From Aristolochia californica (taxonomy: Eukaryota; Streptophyta; Magnoliopsida; Piperales; Aristolochiaceae), in NCBI GenBank assembly GCA_029961685.1, contig JARWKL010000014.1:625001-689000 (forward strand): 64,000 bases of DNA, given 5' to 3'. The notes under the pieces are model-generated. The model was not told the origin of the DNA, did not search any database, and worked only from the letters and a program-made list of their open reading frames with translations. Shown in pieces: positions 47,073 to 57,968 of this stretch. Every line of letters starts with the position of its first letter. Position 1 is the stretch's first letter. The translations under genes were made by a program, and so were the position numbers.

Positions 47073-47322
47073 TATAAAACAGAGAGCCAAAAATAATAAC
47101 AAAGATTGAACGAATGGTTTTCCGATGAGTTTATTCTTCTCCGTTAGGAAGCTATTTATAATACATTATAAGTTGATTTTAAGATCAATTTAGATCCTAA
47201 AATCAAGGAATAGAATCAAGAATATAATCACTGGATCGGAGGAAACAATCACGCTATACAGTTTCCTCCGATCATGCTATACAGTTTCCTCCGATTACGC
47301 TATACAGCTATACATTTCAACA
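47073..47322 (-). repeat. 5' LTR (250 bp)
   Basis: Starts TGTTGAAATG on the minus strand. Its end reads TTTTATA where the other LTR has TTTTACA, so the terminal CA is mutated to TA. It is 23 bases longer than the 3' LTR because the CTATACAGTTTCCTCCGAT unit is present twice. Confidence 0.95.
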
Positions 47323-47327
47323 ATAAG
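47323..47327. repeat. Target-site duplication, right (ATAAG)
   Basis: Matches the ATAAG at 41962-41966 on the other side of the element. Confidence 0.92.
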
Positions 47328-48090
47328 AAAAAACACGGGATCAGCCTTGTTTTTTTTGTGGTCTTCGCTATCGCCACCTGAAAACGCCGCATTGCAACTT
47401 TTAAAAATGGCTTTCACGGCCTCGAGAAGAGGATCCACGGAACACGACGATTACAGATTTTACAAATGCCCTTAAACACTCATCTCCATGTCTGCAATTC
47501 ACCGCCTTCTCCTTCTCTTCTTGCTTAAGCCAGTTCTGAAGCCCTTTGAGATTTCCAATGCCCTTGACGTTATGAAGAATCTGAACCAGAAACCGATGTT
47601 CTGGTTTATTTTAAGAACTTGAATGTCAACGGAGATGCAACGACGACATTCTTTCATAGGGGACTGGATTAAAGAGGAAGAGTTGACTCTTTTGATCAAC
47701 TGAACGAATTTGAGAGGAAGATCAAGTTGCTTGTGTTCGAAACGATTCGACAAATTAACTTTTTAGTTGCCAAAGTTGCAAGCATTTTGAAATGGGTCGT
47801 TGGGTACGTAAATGCAGGCAGGCAGGCAGGTATGCATACTTAAAAGTCGTCTTGTTGCCTTCCGGCGTGCAGAAGTTGAGAAGCTTCTTCCGCATCTAGA
47901 ATCAGATAGAGATCGACTTCACACGTACAGCACAATCTTTTTTTGACAGAATTGAGTTCATAAGTATTTGCGTTAGATCAGAGGCGGCTACAAGTGATGC
48001 TAACCCATCCCCCCACCATTCTTATTGTTTCTCATGAATTCTCTCTGCATGTCTAAACTTTGATATAGGATATACGGGCAATGCGTCTTA
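47328..48090. other. Spacer between the copia element and the decayed copia fragment
   Basis: No recognisable gene. It holds a short GCAG repeat at about 47814-47830. The minus-strand frame at 47499-47753 has no domain I recognise. Confidence 0.45.
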
Positions 48091-48760
48091 TATCATTGGC
48101 ATTAAGATCTATAGGGACAAATTACAAGATATCTTACGATTTTATCGAAAAATCTATATAAAAAAGTACTTATAGTTGCCTCTGCCTATGGTTCAATTTT
48201 GAAAGGTTTGTATTAGACTGGACATTGTATTTATAGTAAGAATATTAGACAGATATCAGAATAATCCTAGTATGGATCATAAAGAAATACAAAAAAAGGT
48301 CATATGATATCTTCGAGGGACAAAGAATTTCATGTTTACATATAGACGATTCAACATCTTGGAAATAGTTAGGTATTAAAACTCGACTTTTGCTGGGTGT
48401 ATATTAGGATATATCTTCATGTTAGCTAGAGTAGTTGTATCTTGTAAACACACAAAGTAACCTTAAATTTTTGTCTACCATGGAAGCCGAGTTTGTTGCA
48501 TCCCTTCAAATTGTTGATTTGATCTCTAAAACATTTAGGATTATTATGATAATTTTACTATTGTGTTATAGGCTAAGAATAATAATGTGAAAGTCGAAGT
48601 AAACGAATTGGCGTATAAGTAATTAACTATTAAGGAACGTGTCGAATCCAATAAAGTGCTCATAGAACACATGCATATTGAACAAATGGTTACAAATTCA
48701 TTAACGAAAAGCATGCCACAGGGTTGACAATTTTATTAAAGGTCAGATATTTAGAAGGAA
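48090..48760 (+). pseudogene. Decayed copia fragment (end of reverse transcriptase to RNase H)
   Basis: Translated in pieces on the plus strand with many stops and frame changes, this reads like the end of a copia polyprotein. It has a KKV-YLRGTKNFM segment, an AGCILGYIFMLA segment, STMEAEFVASLQ, and near the end KERVESNKVLIEHM followed by a LTKSMPQG-like motif. It is from a different copia lineage than the complete element and in the opposite orientation. No LTRs were seen. Confidence 0.75.
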
Positions 48761-49108
48761 AATGACCTTCTTGCCCCGAGAAAAGAAAAAGAGAACAAAA
48801 GCGAGGCCTCAGAGCTTAGTCATGGAGGACACCAGTTTGATAAGATAATAAAAATGTCTCGAAATTACCCCTTTTGAATCAGGGAATAGAGTAGCAAGGG
48901 GAGTTATTTGGTCATTTCACCTGATTTAATTTTTTGCCGGACGGTGCTGCCATTTCTCTTCCAGGTTCCTTTCTCCCGATTTCTACATGTCCCACGCTAC
49001 CCCTTGCCGCCATTAATGGTTCCGACGCCGCGAACACCGGTTTGACAGTTATTGTTCGACGGATAGCAGATGGAACGCCATTTCAGTGAAGTTCATTAAT
49101 GAGCTCTC
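48761..49108 (+). promoter_or_regulatory. AAE13 promoter and leader region
   Basis: Short stretch between the decayed copia fragment and the first AAE13 ATG. No clear TATA box or repeat. The old retroelement fragment therefore ends only about 350 bases from the gene. Confidence 0.45.
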
Positions 49109-52100
49109 ATGAGACCATTTATAGCTTCCAACAACTCCATCAATCTTCATTTTCATCTATGCGCGGGAACAGGAGAAGCTGTATTATTGTTCGGCGTCAG
49201 GGAGCTAGGTCTCTTTACGTATTGTCCGAGGACTGCCCCCAGAGCTTTCTATACCCAAACCCGCCTCTTCTCCGGTGAGTATGTGTTATATTATAATTTA
49301 GGGTGTTTCTGTTGGTAACTGTGTTGTAATTCTTTTCGATTGTGAGGGGCGAATCTAGGAGCTTTGGATTATCAAATGAGAGGAGTTAGCCAGACCTTTG
49401 AAGAATTTTGTCCTTTCTGACTTTCTAGATGAAAATTTGAGGTGTTTTTATTAAATTTTGTGTGTCGAAAACTATTTTAAACGAAAATTTTACATGTTGT
49501 TGATGAGTAATTGTGCATGTTTTATGGTATTCTGCTAATGAATTGTTTCTTTCTATTCACTAGAAGGAATGCAGTTTTATTTCCTTCTTCTTCTTCTTCA
49601 ACTTTTTGGTTGCGACGAGATAAAACATTTGTGAATAAATAAAATATAAGTAAGAATCGTGTGTATACTAAGTTCCCTATGGAGGAGGAAGATTTTGGGT
49701 TGTTCTATTCATACTTTTGGCAAAGAAATCATTTCTAATTATGATAACATTACTAAAGCTCAGCTATCGAAGCTTCTCATCTCTGTTATGATCGAGGCAA
49801 CAAAGAGGGTAAAGCAAGTTTATATTGTGGGTACAAGGGGAACTAGTCAAAGTTTTTATTTCTCCGAAAAATCTGAGTTTTCTTAATCCTTTTTCATAAA
49901 TTAATTTTCTTCATAATCATTTCTATAGGATCAACATCTCTCACTTTCATGGAGGTGGTCAAAGCAGCCGCAAAGCATAGTTCCTCGGCACATGAAAGTA
50001 TTGCTCTAAGGGTAGACCAGAAGAGCTATACCTATTCTCAACTCATTTCCTCTGCTTGGAAGATATCCAGCATTTTAAACAGCAGGAACCTTAAAAAAGT
50101 AAGTTGCTAGTGTTGGATCCTCTTACATTCAAGCATGAAGCATTTTAGCTTTACCCACAAACAAAGACCAATGTTTCTCCGTATGGTGGTGGAGCAGTGA
50201 CCACCGTTACTTGTTTGTCTTTCCAGATGATGATGTCTTTCTTTAATCTGCATTCTGTTATGGTGATTGTTGTCTACATAGAAACTTCTTTTAGGAAGTT
50301 TACTAGTTAATTTTTCTTCTTTTGATTCAGACAGATGAGAACAATAAACATGAAAACTCCTCATCAGAAATAAATGTGTCTGGTGGAAGAAGATATCTGG
50401 ATGGAGCTCGGATAGGCGTTGTTGCCAAACCTTCTGCGGAATTTGTTGCTGGAATGTTGGGAACTTGGTTTGGTGGAGGAGTTGCTGTTCCTCTTGCCCT
50501 TAGCTACCCTGAAGTGGAGCTCTTTCATGTGATGAATGATGCGGTATAATCCAAAGCACATTACTGTTTTCTTTTTCCCCAATGGATGTCTTGATTGTGA
50601 CAATTCGTTGTTTGTAATAAGTAACATCTTGTTTACTCCAAAATGGTCAGTTAATTTTCAGTTACTTGGAGATTTTTACTATCTGGCCAGTATGGGTCTT
50701 AAATTGGTTCCAGAATCTTCTTGACTTCCCAAGCAATGGCACAGAAACCCCTATTGGGTCACTGGAATGGAAAGGAAAGGGATATCAAGATAAAAGTTTG
50801 AAAATGGGGTATCTACAGTTAGTGACAAGGTTTCACTGATGATATTGATCGACAATGAGTATCATTATTTCATAATATTTTTGGGTTATTGCCTAAATGT
50901 TTTGATAATGGCTGCTTTGGTGGTTGGCCAAGTGGGGGACTCAAGCATTTAGATTTTTGCCTTGGATAAGGTTTGATGCCTTTTATGTCTATTACATTAA
51001 CACAGTGATCTTCTTTCAGAATCAAGAAAAAATTACAGTTAAGAGTTAGAAATCGGTTCATATATACTTCTGCCTCTCGTCCCACTTTCTCAGTTATTTG
51101 GCAGGGCTGTCTGTTACCTTGTTGTTTATGTATTTCATGGTTACTGAATGTCAGTAAACCTTTAAGCTAGGAACGTGATATGCTTGCAGTTGTTCTCAAC
51201 TATTTAGTTTGAAAGAGCAGCTGTTGAGCAGAAACTGGATTAACACTAAATTTTAGAATATTTCTTTGGCACATAAAACTTTATTTTATTTAAAATAAAA
51301 GATGGATAATTTTCATTTAGAGAGCTCATTTATGTCATAAAACCTTGAGTGATTTAGGCAGTTGATCTGATTGGATTGGATGTGAAACCTTGGCAGAGTT
51401 CTCTCTAAATTTCAGGGTTTTTGGAAGACCTGAACTGTGGTTCAATTGGGTTGAATGGTTTGACCAGGATATGCCCACTCTCTAATGTGATGACCCTGTT
51501 TAGGTTGAAAACAGTGGGCTTCACTACCAGTTACTTGGTTTTAGCCTTTAGTATAAAAGAAAAATGACAGGCCTAATCTTGATTTAGTCTACATTTACCA
51601 TGTGTATGCATTTATGATGAAGTATGATTTCATGATGTCTAATAATATCTAGTTTGATCTCCTTAAAAGGAGGGTTTTTAATTTGGAATAGATTTTATAG
51701 CTAAATCAGGAGGATGAATATTAAGACTCTTAAACTATTGAATTTCTAGGATATTTCCATGCTTCTCAGCACTGAAGAACATCAAGAGCTTATGGAGAAT
51801 GTTGCTACTAAATGTGCAGCTCAATTTTCACTTATCCCTTCTGTGCCCAGTTTTTCTTCAGAGTCTAGCATGCCTAAGGTGGATGTTGAGGATGTTGAGA
51901 CCTCTAGAACTCTAAAAGGTAATCTATTTTGTCTTTGCTTTAAATTTTAAAGTTGACATGCCATAAAGGATTTTTATCTACTTTAATATGTTTTTACTTT
52001 GTTTTATAATGCAGGAGAAGACCCTGCATTGATTATATACACAAGTGGGACCACAGGCAAGCCTAAAGGGGTTGTCCACACCCACCAAAGCATCTTGGCG

Positions 52101-55100
52101 CAGGTATATGTCCTGATGTTAGATTCATGCTGTTGCAAGCTTTGAGATATGATAATTATTCTTCTATTGAATTTAATTTCTTTCTTGTTCTGATTGCAAC
52201 ATGGCAAAAATGGTTTTAAGCAGAAAAAAGTAAGATGTGAATGTCTATATTTTATTCTTTCTGTGTTTCTTATTGTTGTTAGTTGCAATACTACCCAGCA
52301 GAGAAATCTTGGAGGTGATTATATTATTTATCAAAATAATAAGCACATAGGATACATGGGGTTATTTGTTTATTCCTTCTATCTTTGCTAATTGTTTCCA
52401 GTGTTGTCATTGACACTCTAAACTGCATTTAATGTGTAGCTCTGTCGCCAGGAGTCACTGCTGGAGTAGTCAAATTGGCAAAATGTTGCCACTTGAAACC
52501 TTTGTAATGAGAAAATGGTTAAAGGATGTTTGTTTTACCACCAAAACCTTTTTGACCCTGCGGCAACTGATCACCTCATTAGCCCACCCAGCAACAACTG
52601 ACCACCTCAGTGGTCAAACCTTTCAGAAGAATTAGATAACCTTGATGGGGAAAGGGCCAAGTAGCTAAAGTGCATTAGGAAACATGAGATTATGAATCTG
52701 ATGTTATCAGTATCATATTAGTTATTATTACTAATGTGTAACTGTTTCCTAGAGTACCAATAGTTTTACACACTTGATGTGCCTGACTAGTAAAATTTTG
52801 GTGTTTTTTAATTACTTCTGCTGTTATTGTTCTATTGCAGGTCCAAATTTTGACAAAGGCTTGGGATTATTCTGCTGCTGATCAGTTCCTGCACTGTTTA
52901 CCCCTTCACCATATCCTTACAATGATCTTTGTTCCTATAGTAGAATATCCCCATCTAATGCACCTTGATATCCTTAACCTTTGACATACATGTGCATGGT
53001 CTTTTCAATGCTCTGCTTGCTCCTCTTTACGCAGGATCTGTGGTATGGCTCTGTGACTCTTAAAACATTTCCAATGCACATACTAAAGTTGACTTGGTCA
53101 AACTGAGATTTCAGCTGATAGTCTTCCATACAGTAATTTATGGTCTATTCTTCAAATTCTCTGGTATTTCTTTGCAGGTCGAATTCATGCCAAAGTTTAG
53201 TGTGAGGGGAATATGGCAGAGATGGCGGGAATCCTACCCAACAGATGGAAGCAAAGTTGATGGTGCCATTACAGTATTCACTGGTGTAAGTCTTAGTCTC
53301 TTTGGAAATGCCAATATTTTTCTTTTTGTATTCTCTTCTATTTTTTTTCCTAATCTACATGCTATTTTTTTGGATGTTCAGGTTCCGACAATGTATACTC
53401 GATTGTTACAAGGTTACGAAACAATGGATTCTGAGCAACAAGCTCATTCTGCTTCTGCTGCTTGTCAATTGCGTCTGATGGTAATCAGCATCAGTTGATT
53501 TTGTTGTTCTCTCTTCTATTGTATCTTATGGTAATCAGCATCAGTTCATTTTTTAGAAATCTCTCTGGTACTCGTGCATGTGCGTGCATTTTCTGAAATT
53601 ATTTAGTAGTTTTTTGGTGCATCTTCTACCTTTTAACTAGTGTGTTATGGACAATAAGATTAGTGTTAATTTTGATATCTTTGCTCGAAAATTAACCGAC
53701 TTCTTCATGCAACTGTCTCAATCAGAAGCTTTCCTGACAACACTTGTCCATTGTTATTTTCCCAGATGTGTGGCTCCTCCGCACTACCTTATCCTGTCAT
53801 GTTACAGTGGGAAAGCATAACAGGTCACCGTCTTTTGGAACGCTATGGTATGACTGAGGTAGGTTATATATGTGAACTATTGTACCAACCTCTTATCATT
53901 GGGCACTTCTACTTCCTTCATATTCTTCTCCTTTTTTCCCTACCTTCTTATGCTTTTTCCTAGAAAGGTTTAGAAGTACCCCTGATGGGTTACTGAAAGA
54001 ATGCTGCTTTACAGTTTGTCATGGCGCTTTCCAATCCTTTACAAGGTGTGCGGAAGGGAGGGACAGTTGGCAAACCGCTCCCTGGAGTGCAGGTTCACTT
54101 AAATTTATAACAAATTAACAACTACAGTCCCAATTTGTTTCATGTTGTCTGATTTGTTTGAATGCACGTTAACTAGTTTAACTAGCTGTATTGATATATT
54201 TTGTTGAGTTATAGTGAAGTTGAAACTGGCTCTTTAGTTTTTGTGGATACTTGAGTCCTGAAGATGTGCAGATTTGCTTGCCTTTTGAAACACTAATAGG
54301 TCAAGATTCTCTCAGAAGAAGGAAGTGAAAATGACTCCATGGGAGTGGGGGAGCTCTGTGTCAAAAGCCCCTCCTTGTTCAAGGAGTACTGGAAACAACC
54401 TGTGGTACTTTCTGAAAACCTCTTGAAGATAACTTTCCTCTTACTTATATTGACATCATGGCAATGAAATATTCACCATGCAATGGGTGGCTTATTGTCT
54501 TCAAGTACCTAGCTTGCTCGCTTTTTAAGTGGAGATTAGGGTTGTTCAGAGCACAATATGTTATCTAATTTGAAATCTCTTAGATTCTTGAATTATTTTT
54601 GACTTGATGTAACTGTCTTCAGGTAACAAAGGAATCATTTATTGATGAAGGTTTCTTCAAAACTGGAGATACAGTTAAAGTGGATGAGGAAGGATACTAC
54701 ATTATCTTGGGACGTAAGAGGATAACTTGTTTCTTATGCTGTTTATAAATTTCTTTATTGCAGTTGGCTTCTTGCTTCATGTTGCAGAAAATTGAATTTC
54801 TTTTTTAGTTGTTGATAATGCTTTCGAGAGATGGAAATTAGTGTCTTGGACCCAATTTCTTTTATATGGTACTTTTTGGCTTTTTAAAAAAAGCTGCAGT
54901 AGTTTTATGAAGCTATATGCCAGTGGTGAAGAATGAGAAGAAAATGAATTTGTTGCTAGCAAACTTGGCCTTTGAAGTATTTCAAAGTTTCTTCTGGAAT
55001 GTCACTCAAGCATAACAGTGTCTCCTTTTAGATTTAAAATTGAAGCCAAAAAGAGACTTTGCCAGATAGGCCCATAGGTATTCATTATTCTTGAGTTATC

Positions 55101-56684
55101 ATTTAGCCATGCTTGCTAAACTGGGTCGCAGGTACAAGTGCTGATATCATGAAAGTTGGAGGCTATAAGTTGTCAGCACTAGAGATTGAAGCAGTTCTAT
55201 TGGAGGCAAGTTTGTTCTTTCTTTAACTTGGATTCTGTTTGTTGTATTAATGGTACATAACATGACACTTGTTATGTATCTTTTTCTCGTCCAGTCATTG
55301 TCTAGAAATTAGCTTCTTGCTTTTTTTAGATATCATTCGAGGCAATAGGATTTTTTTTTTTAAATGGCTAAGAAGCCATACGTGGTAATAATTGGGAAGT
55401 GTACAAGTGGATATAAGGTAAAAGAGGAAAGGAAAAATAGCTAACACATACTGTTTTGCATGGCAGCACCCTGTAGTGTCTGAATGTTGTGTGCTGGGTT
55501 TACCAGACAAGGACTACGGGGAGGTTGTGTGTGCAGTAATTGTTCCTGTGGCAGATGCAAAGAGGCGAGGAGCTGAAGATTTGAAGCCTGTTCTCAACCT
55601 TGGAGAACTGCAGGAGTGGGCAAAGGAGAAGCTTGCTCCATACAAGGTATGTATAGATTTTTAGCCCTTTCACCTTCATTTTTTAATATTTTTGTTGTTA
55701 CTATTATTGTATTGGTTTTTATTATACAGAATTCTGACATGTGCTGTGTAGAATCAGTCATGCCTGAACCAGTCATTGCGTTGTGGATTGGGCCTTTGGC
55801 TCAATGATCACATTGGGGTTTTTTAGTGTGAGTTCTTAGGTTCAAGTTTGACCAGAGGGTTTAACATTCAAGAAATAAAAAAAAGAAAGATCGATGCCTG
55901 ATTCGGATCAATATCAAAGAGCAAACGGCATTTGGAACTTATTGGAGATATTTCTACTTTATCTTGTTCTCAGTCCTGATTAAAATGGATTACAGTATCT
56001 TGAACACTTAATCATCCCGTCTTGCCACTCTGACTGCATTTTTCTCAGTTGATAGCTATATATTATTTAGTTTAGGCCCAATGAACAGTTAACAGACTTG
56101 ATTCTTGTAATAGATTACTGACTACAGTGCAGATTTAGTGTCGTGGTCGAACCTACTAGGTCTGTTTTTGGTGAAACCATATATAAGTAGGACACCAAAA
56201 TTACCGTATCTTCTATTTACAGTAAAATTGCAGTTTATTGTAGATGAATGTTTGAAAATGTCTCCTTTTTATTAGTGTTTGGATGGTAGAGCTCCACAAA
56301 CCCAGTTGCCATGGTTATACTTAAGCTACATGTACTGGGTACTGATAACAAACAGTGAGCAAAAAGAGTTCCAACAATGTCCTAGTCTACTTTTCAATAG
56401 GCAACAAAAAACATGAATTGGTGTTATAGAGTGCAATAGATGTTCCTAACATTATTATTATTTCACCTAAGCTGAGGTTTTGTGACGTTGCTTGTTTAAT
56501 TCTGTTGCAGATACCAACAAGATTGTTTCTGTGGGATTCGTTACCACGCAATGCCATGGGAAAGGTCCCTCTCCCCTTCTCTGTCTCCCTGTCTCACTCA
56601 CCATTTTCATTCTCTCTCTGTCTCACTCACCATTTTTCCTTGTAGGTGAACAAGAAAGAGCTGAAGAAGATGCTGGTCAAGTAA
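49109..56684 (+). CDS. AAE13: Malonyl-CoA synthetase (acyl-activating enzyme 13)
   Basis: Seventeen exons join in phase: 49109-49274, 49929-50098, 50331-50543, 51750-51918, 52015-52103, 52841-52910, 52990-53042, 53178-53285, 53382-53480, 53766-53858, 54015-54092, 54300-54404, 54623-54713, 55132-55205, 55467-55646, 56511-56564, 56646-56684. The product has 616 residues (Arabidopsis AAE13 is 608). It ligates malonate to CoA with ATP, clearing toxic malonate and, in mitochondria, feeding fatty-acid synthesis. AMP-binding motif [11 protein letters not shown] is at 248-258, YGMTE at 406-410, KTGD at 484-487, [11 protein letters not shown] near 520, and catalytic K604 in NAMGKVNKKEL. Residues 1-62 look like a mitochondrial presequence (Arg-containing, few acids: [17 protein letters not shown]). 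Met63 in exon 2 (49949) aligns with the start of the cytosolic form. Intron 6 is AT-AC and intron 14 is GC-AG. Confidence 0.94.
52911..52989 (+). other. AT-AC intron, U12-type (AAE13 intron 6)
   Basis: The exon phase demands a junction CAC C|AT GTG CAT, which places the intron at 52911-52989. It begins ATATCCTTAC, the U12 5' splice-site consensus, ends TTGACATAC, and has the U12 branch-site motif TCCTTAAC at 52971-52978, about a dozen bases before the AC. At 79 bases it is compact. Confidence 0.9.
55206..55466 (+). other. GC-AG intron (AAE13 intron 14)
   Basis: The reading frame ([11 protein letters not shown]) fixes the donor as GAG|GCAAGT and the acceptor as ATGGCAG|CAC. Apart from the C, the donor matches the consensus perfectly, as is usual for GC-AG introns. 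Confidence 0.88.
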
Positions 56685-57285
56685 GGTCAGGAACACGGGC
56701 GATTGAATTATTCACTCTTCTGCATTATTTGGTTACAAGGGAGAAATTAAGGAAATAAAGGGGGTCCAATCTGTCTTTGTTGATTCAGCTCCATTCTCTC
56801 TTGTTGTTACGCTATTCTCGTACTGTAGTTCATCAAATATACATATAACTAATATTTAGAAATAGATGTTGTTGACAAATAAGAATAAGAATATTTTGGT
56901 CATTTTTACCTTATCGTTATTTATATTTCTTGATGTAATCTTATTTTACATAATGAGACACAATAAAAAATATAGAGAATTAAGATTTTCACTTCAATTA
57001 AGGACAATGTTATAAATTGAGAAGAATTTTCAGTTTTTTTTCTCAATTTCTCTTGTCAAAGCTCTCTCCTTCTGGTTCTCTCTCTTCAAATACCTTTTAC
57101 AGATGTCATTTGACTTCAGGGGATAAAAGGGGAGTGGCGATTAGAATCAAACAGCACTGAAATTGTAATAATTTGTCAGTTTGATTATACATGAGGGCAG
57201 GCTTTGAGAAGCAATAGGAAGAGCTGCTTAAATACTGGCTAGGACCTTTCTCAATCGTAACTGAATGTGTTGCACCAGGTAGCAT
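56685..57285. other. AAE13 3' UTR and spacer
   Basis: A/T-rich DNA after the AAE13 stop. No frame or motif of note. Importantly, no lipoyl synthase exon is visible here on the minus strand. Confidence 0.55.
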
Positions 57286-57546
57286 TTAGATAGTTCGAAC
57301 TGGGTAGGAACAATGATCAATTTTAGCTCGAATGGTTTGTAGGGGAACCCTACCCTCTCTGACCCATTCGACACGCGCAATTTCTTTTCCATCAATACGC
57401 CCTCCAATTTGCACTTGAATTCCTTTTGTATCTGCTTGCTCAGTTAATTCAATAACCCTTTTCATTGCCTTTCGAAATGAAACTCTATTCTTTAATTGTA
57501 GAGCTATGTATTCCGCAAGAATATTAGGCTTCCCATAAGGTTTTGG
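57286..57546 (-). pseudogene. rps3: Nuclear insert of plastid rps3 (C-terminal part)
   Basis: On the minus strand an open stretch of 86 codons reads as plastid ribosomal protein S3 from [20 protein letters not shown] through [20 protein letters not shown] and [18 protein letters not shown] to [19 protein letters not shown] at 57286-57288 then replaces the expected end. The frame is still open with conservative changes, so the insert is either fairly young or a functional relic. Upstream similarity stops near 57546. It lies between AAE13 and the truncated lipoyl synthase. Confidence 0.85.
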
Positions 57547-57968
57547 GATGTCAACTTTTCCACTATCACCCCCAAAAAACCAAACTCGGCCTTACGTAAA
57601 GTTGCCAGAGTATGATTAACCTCTGGATTTGAAATCACTGTTTATATACCCAACAAATAATGGCTTAAATCAAAGGTAGCAGCTATCAAAACTAAAAGAC
57701 TACCATGGGTCCATCAGCTTGTCCACCCCCAGGCATTAAATGATAAAAATCTTTCTTCTCAGACAAAACCGTTAAATGATCAAAGTTTCTGCTCTCAGAC
57801 ATGAAAAGTTTCCAACTATATCTCGAGTTAGTAGTCCCACTCTCGCAGATTAACAAAGTTACCTGTTATTTGATCAGAAAAAGGTTGTCTGCTTTATAGA
57901 AAATAAAGAAATAAATTTGCTTCAACCAAACATGTATACTGTAAAGGTAAGTGTCCATGTAATCATAC
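57547..57968 (-). other. Sequence downstream of lipoyl synthase exon 2
   Basis: A lipoyl synthase intron 2 would begin here (GTATGATTAC from 57968). No exon 3 (expected to start with the end of a VPDFRGD-like motif) is present before the plastid insert. Some open stretches exist on the minus strand, but I cannot assign them. Confidence 0.5.

Larger units (their letters stand above)
41967..47322 (-). mobile_element. Ty1/copia LTR retrotransposon, structurally complete, coding-dead
   Basis: The 5.36-kb element has two LTRs, a primer-binding site, a polypurine tract and a 5-bp target duplication, and is transcribed on the minus strand. Domain order is gag, CCHC zinc knuckle, protease, integrase, reverse transcriptase, RNase H, the order that defines copia. 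At least five in-frame stops and an internal deletion with frameshift in RNase H make it non-autonomous. The LTRs differ by about seven substitutions plus one 23-base unit, so insertion is fairly recent but not new. It sits upstream of the ROP gene in the same transcriptional orientation, so its 3' LTR faces the ROP gene. Confidence 0.95.

Noticed and set aside
49659..49886. 75-codon frame in AAE13 intron 1
   Set aside because: Lies between two exons that join perfectly, and has no recognisable domain.
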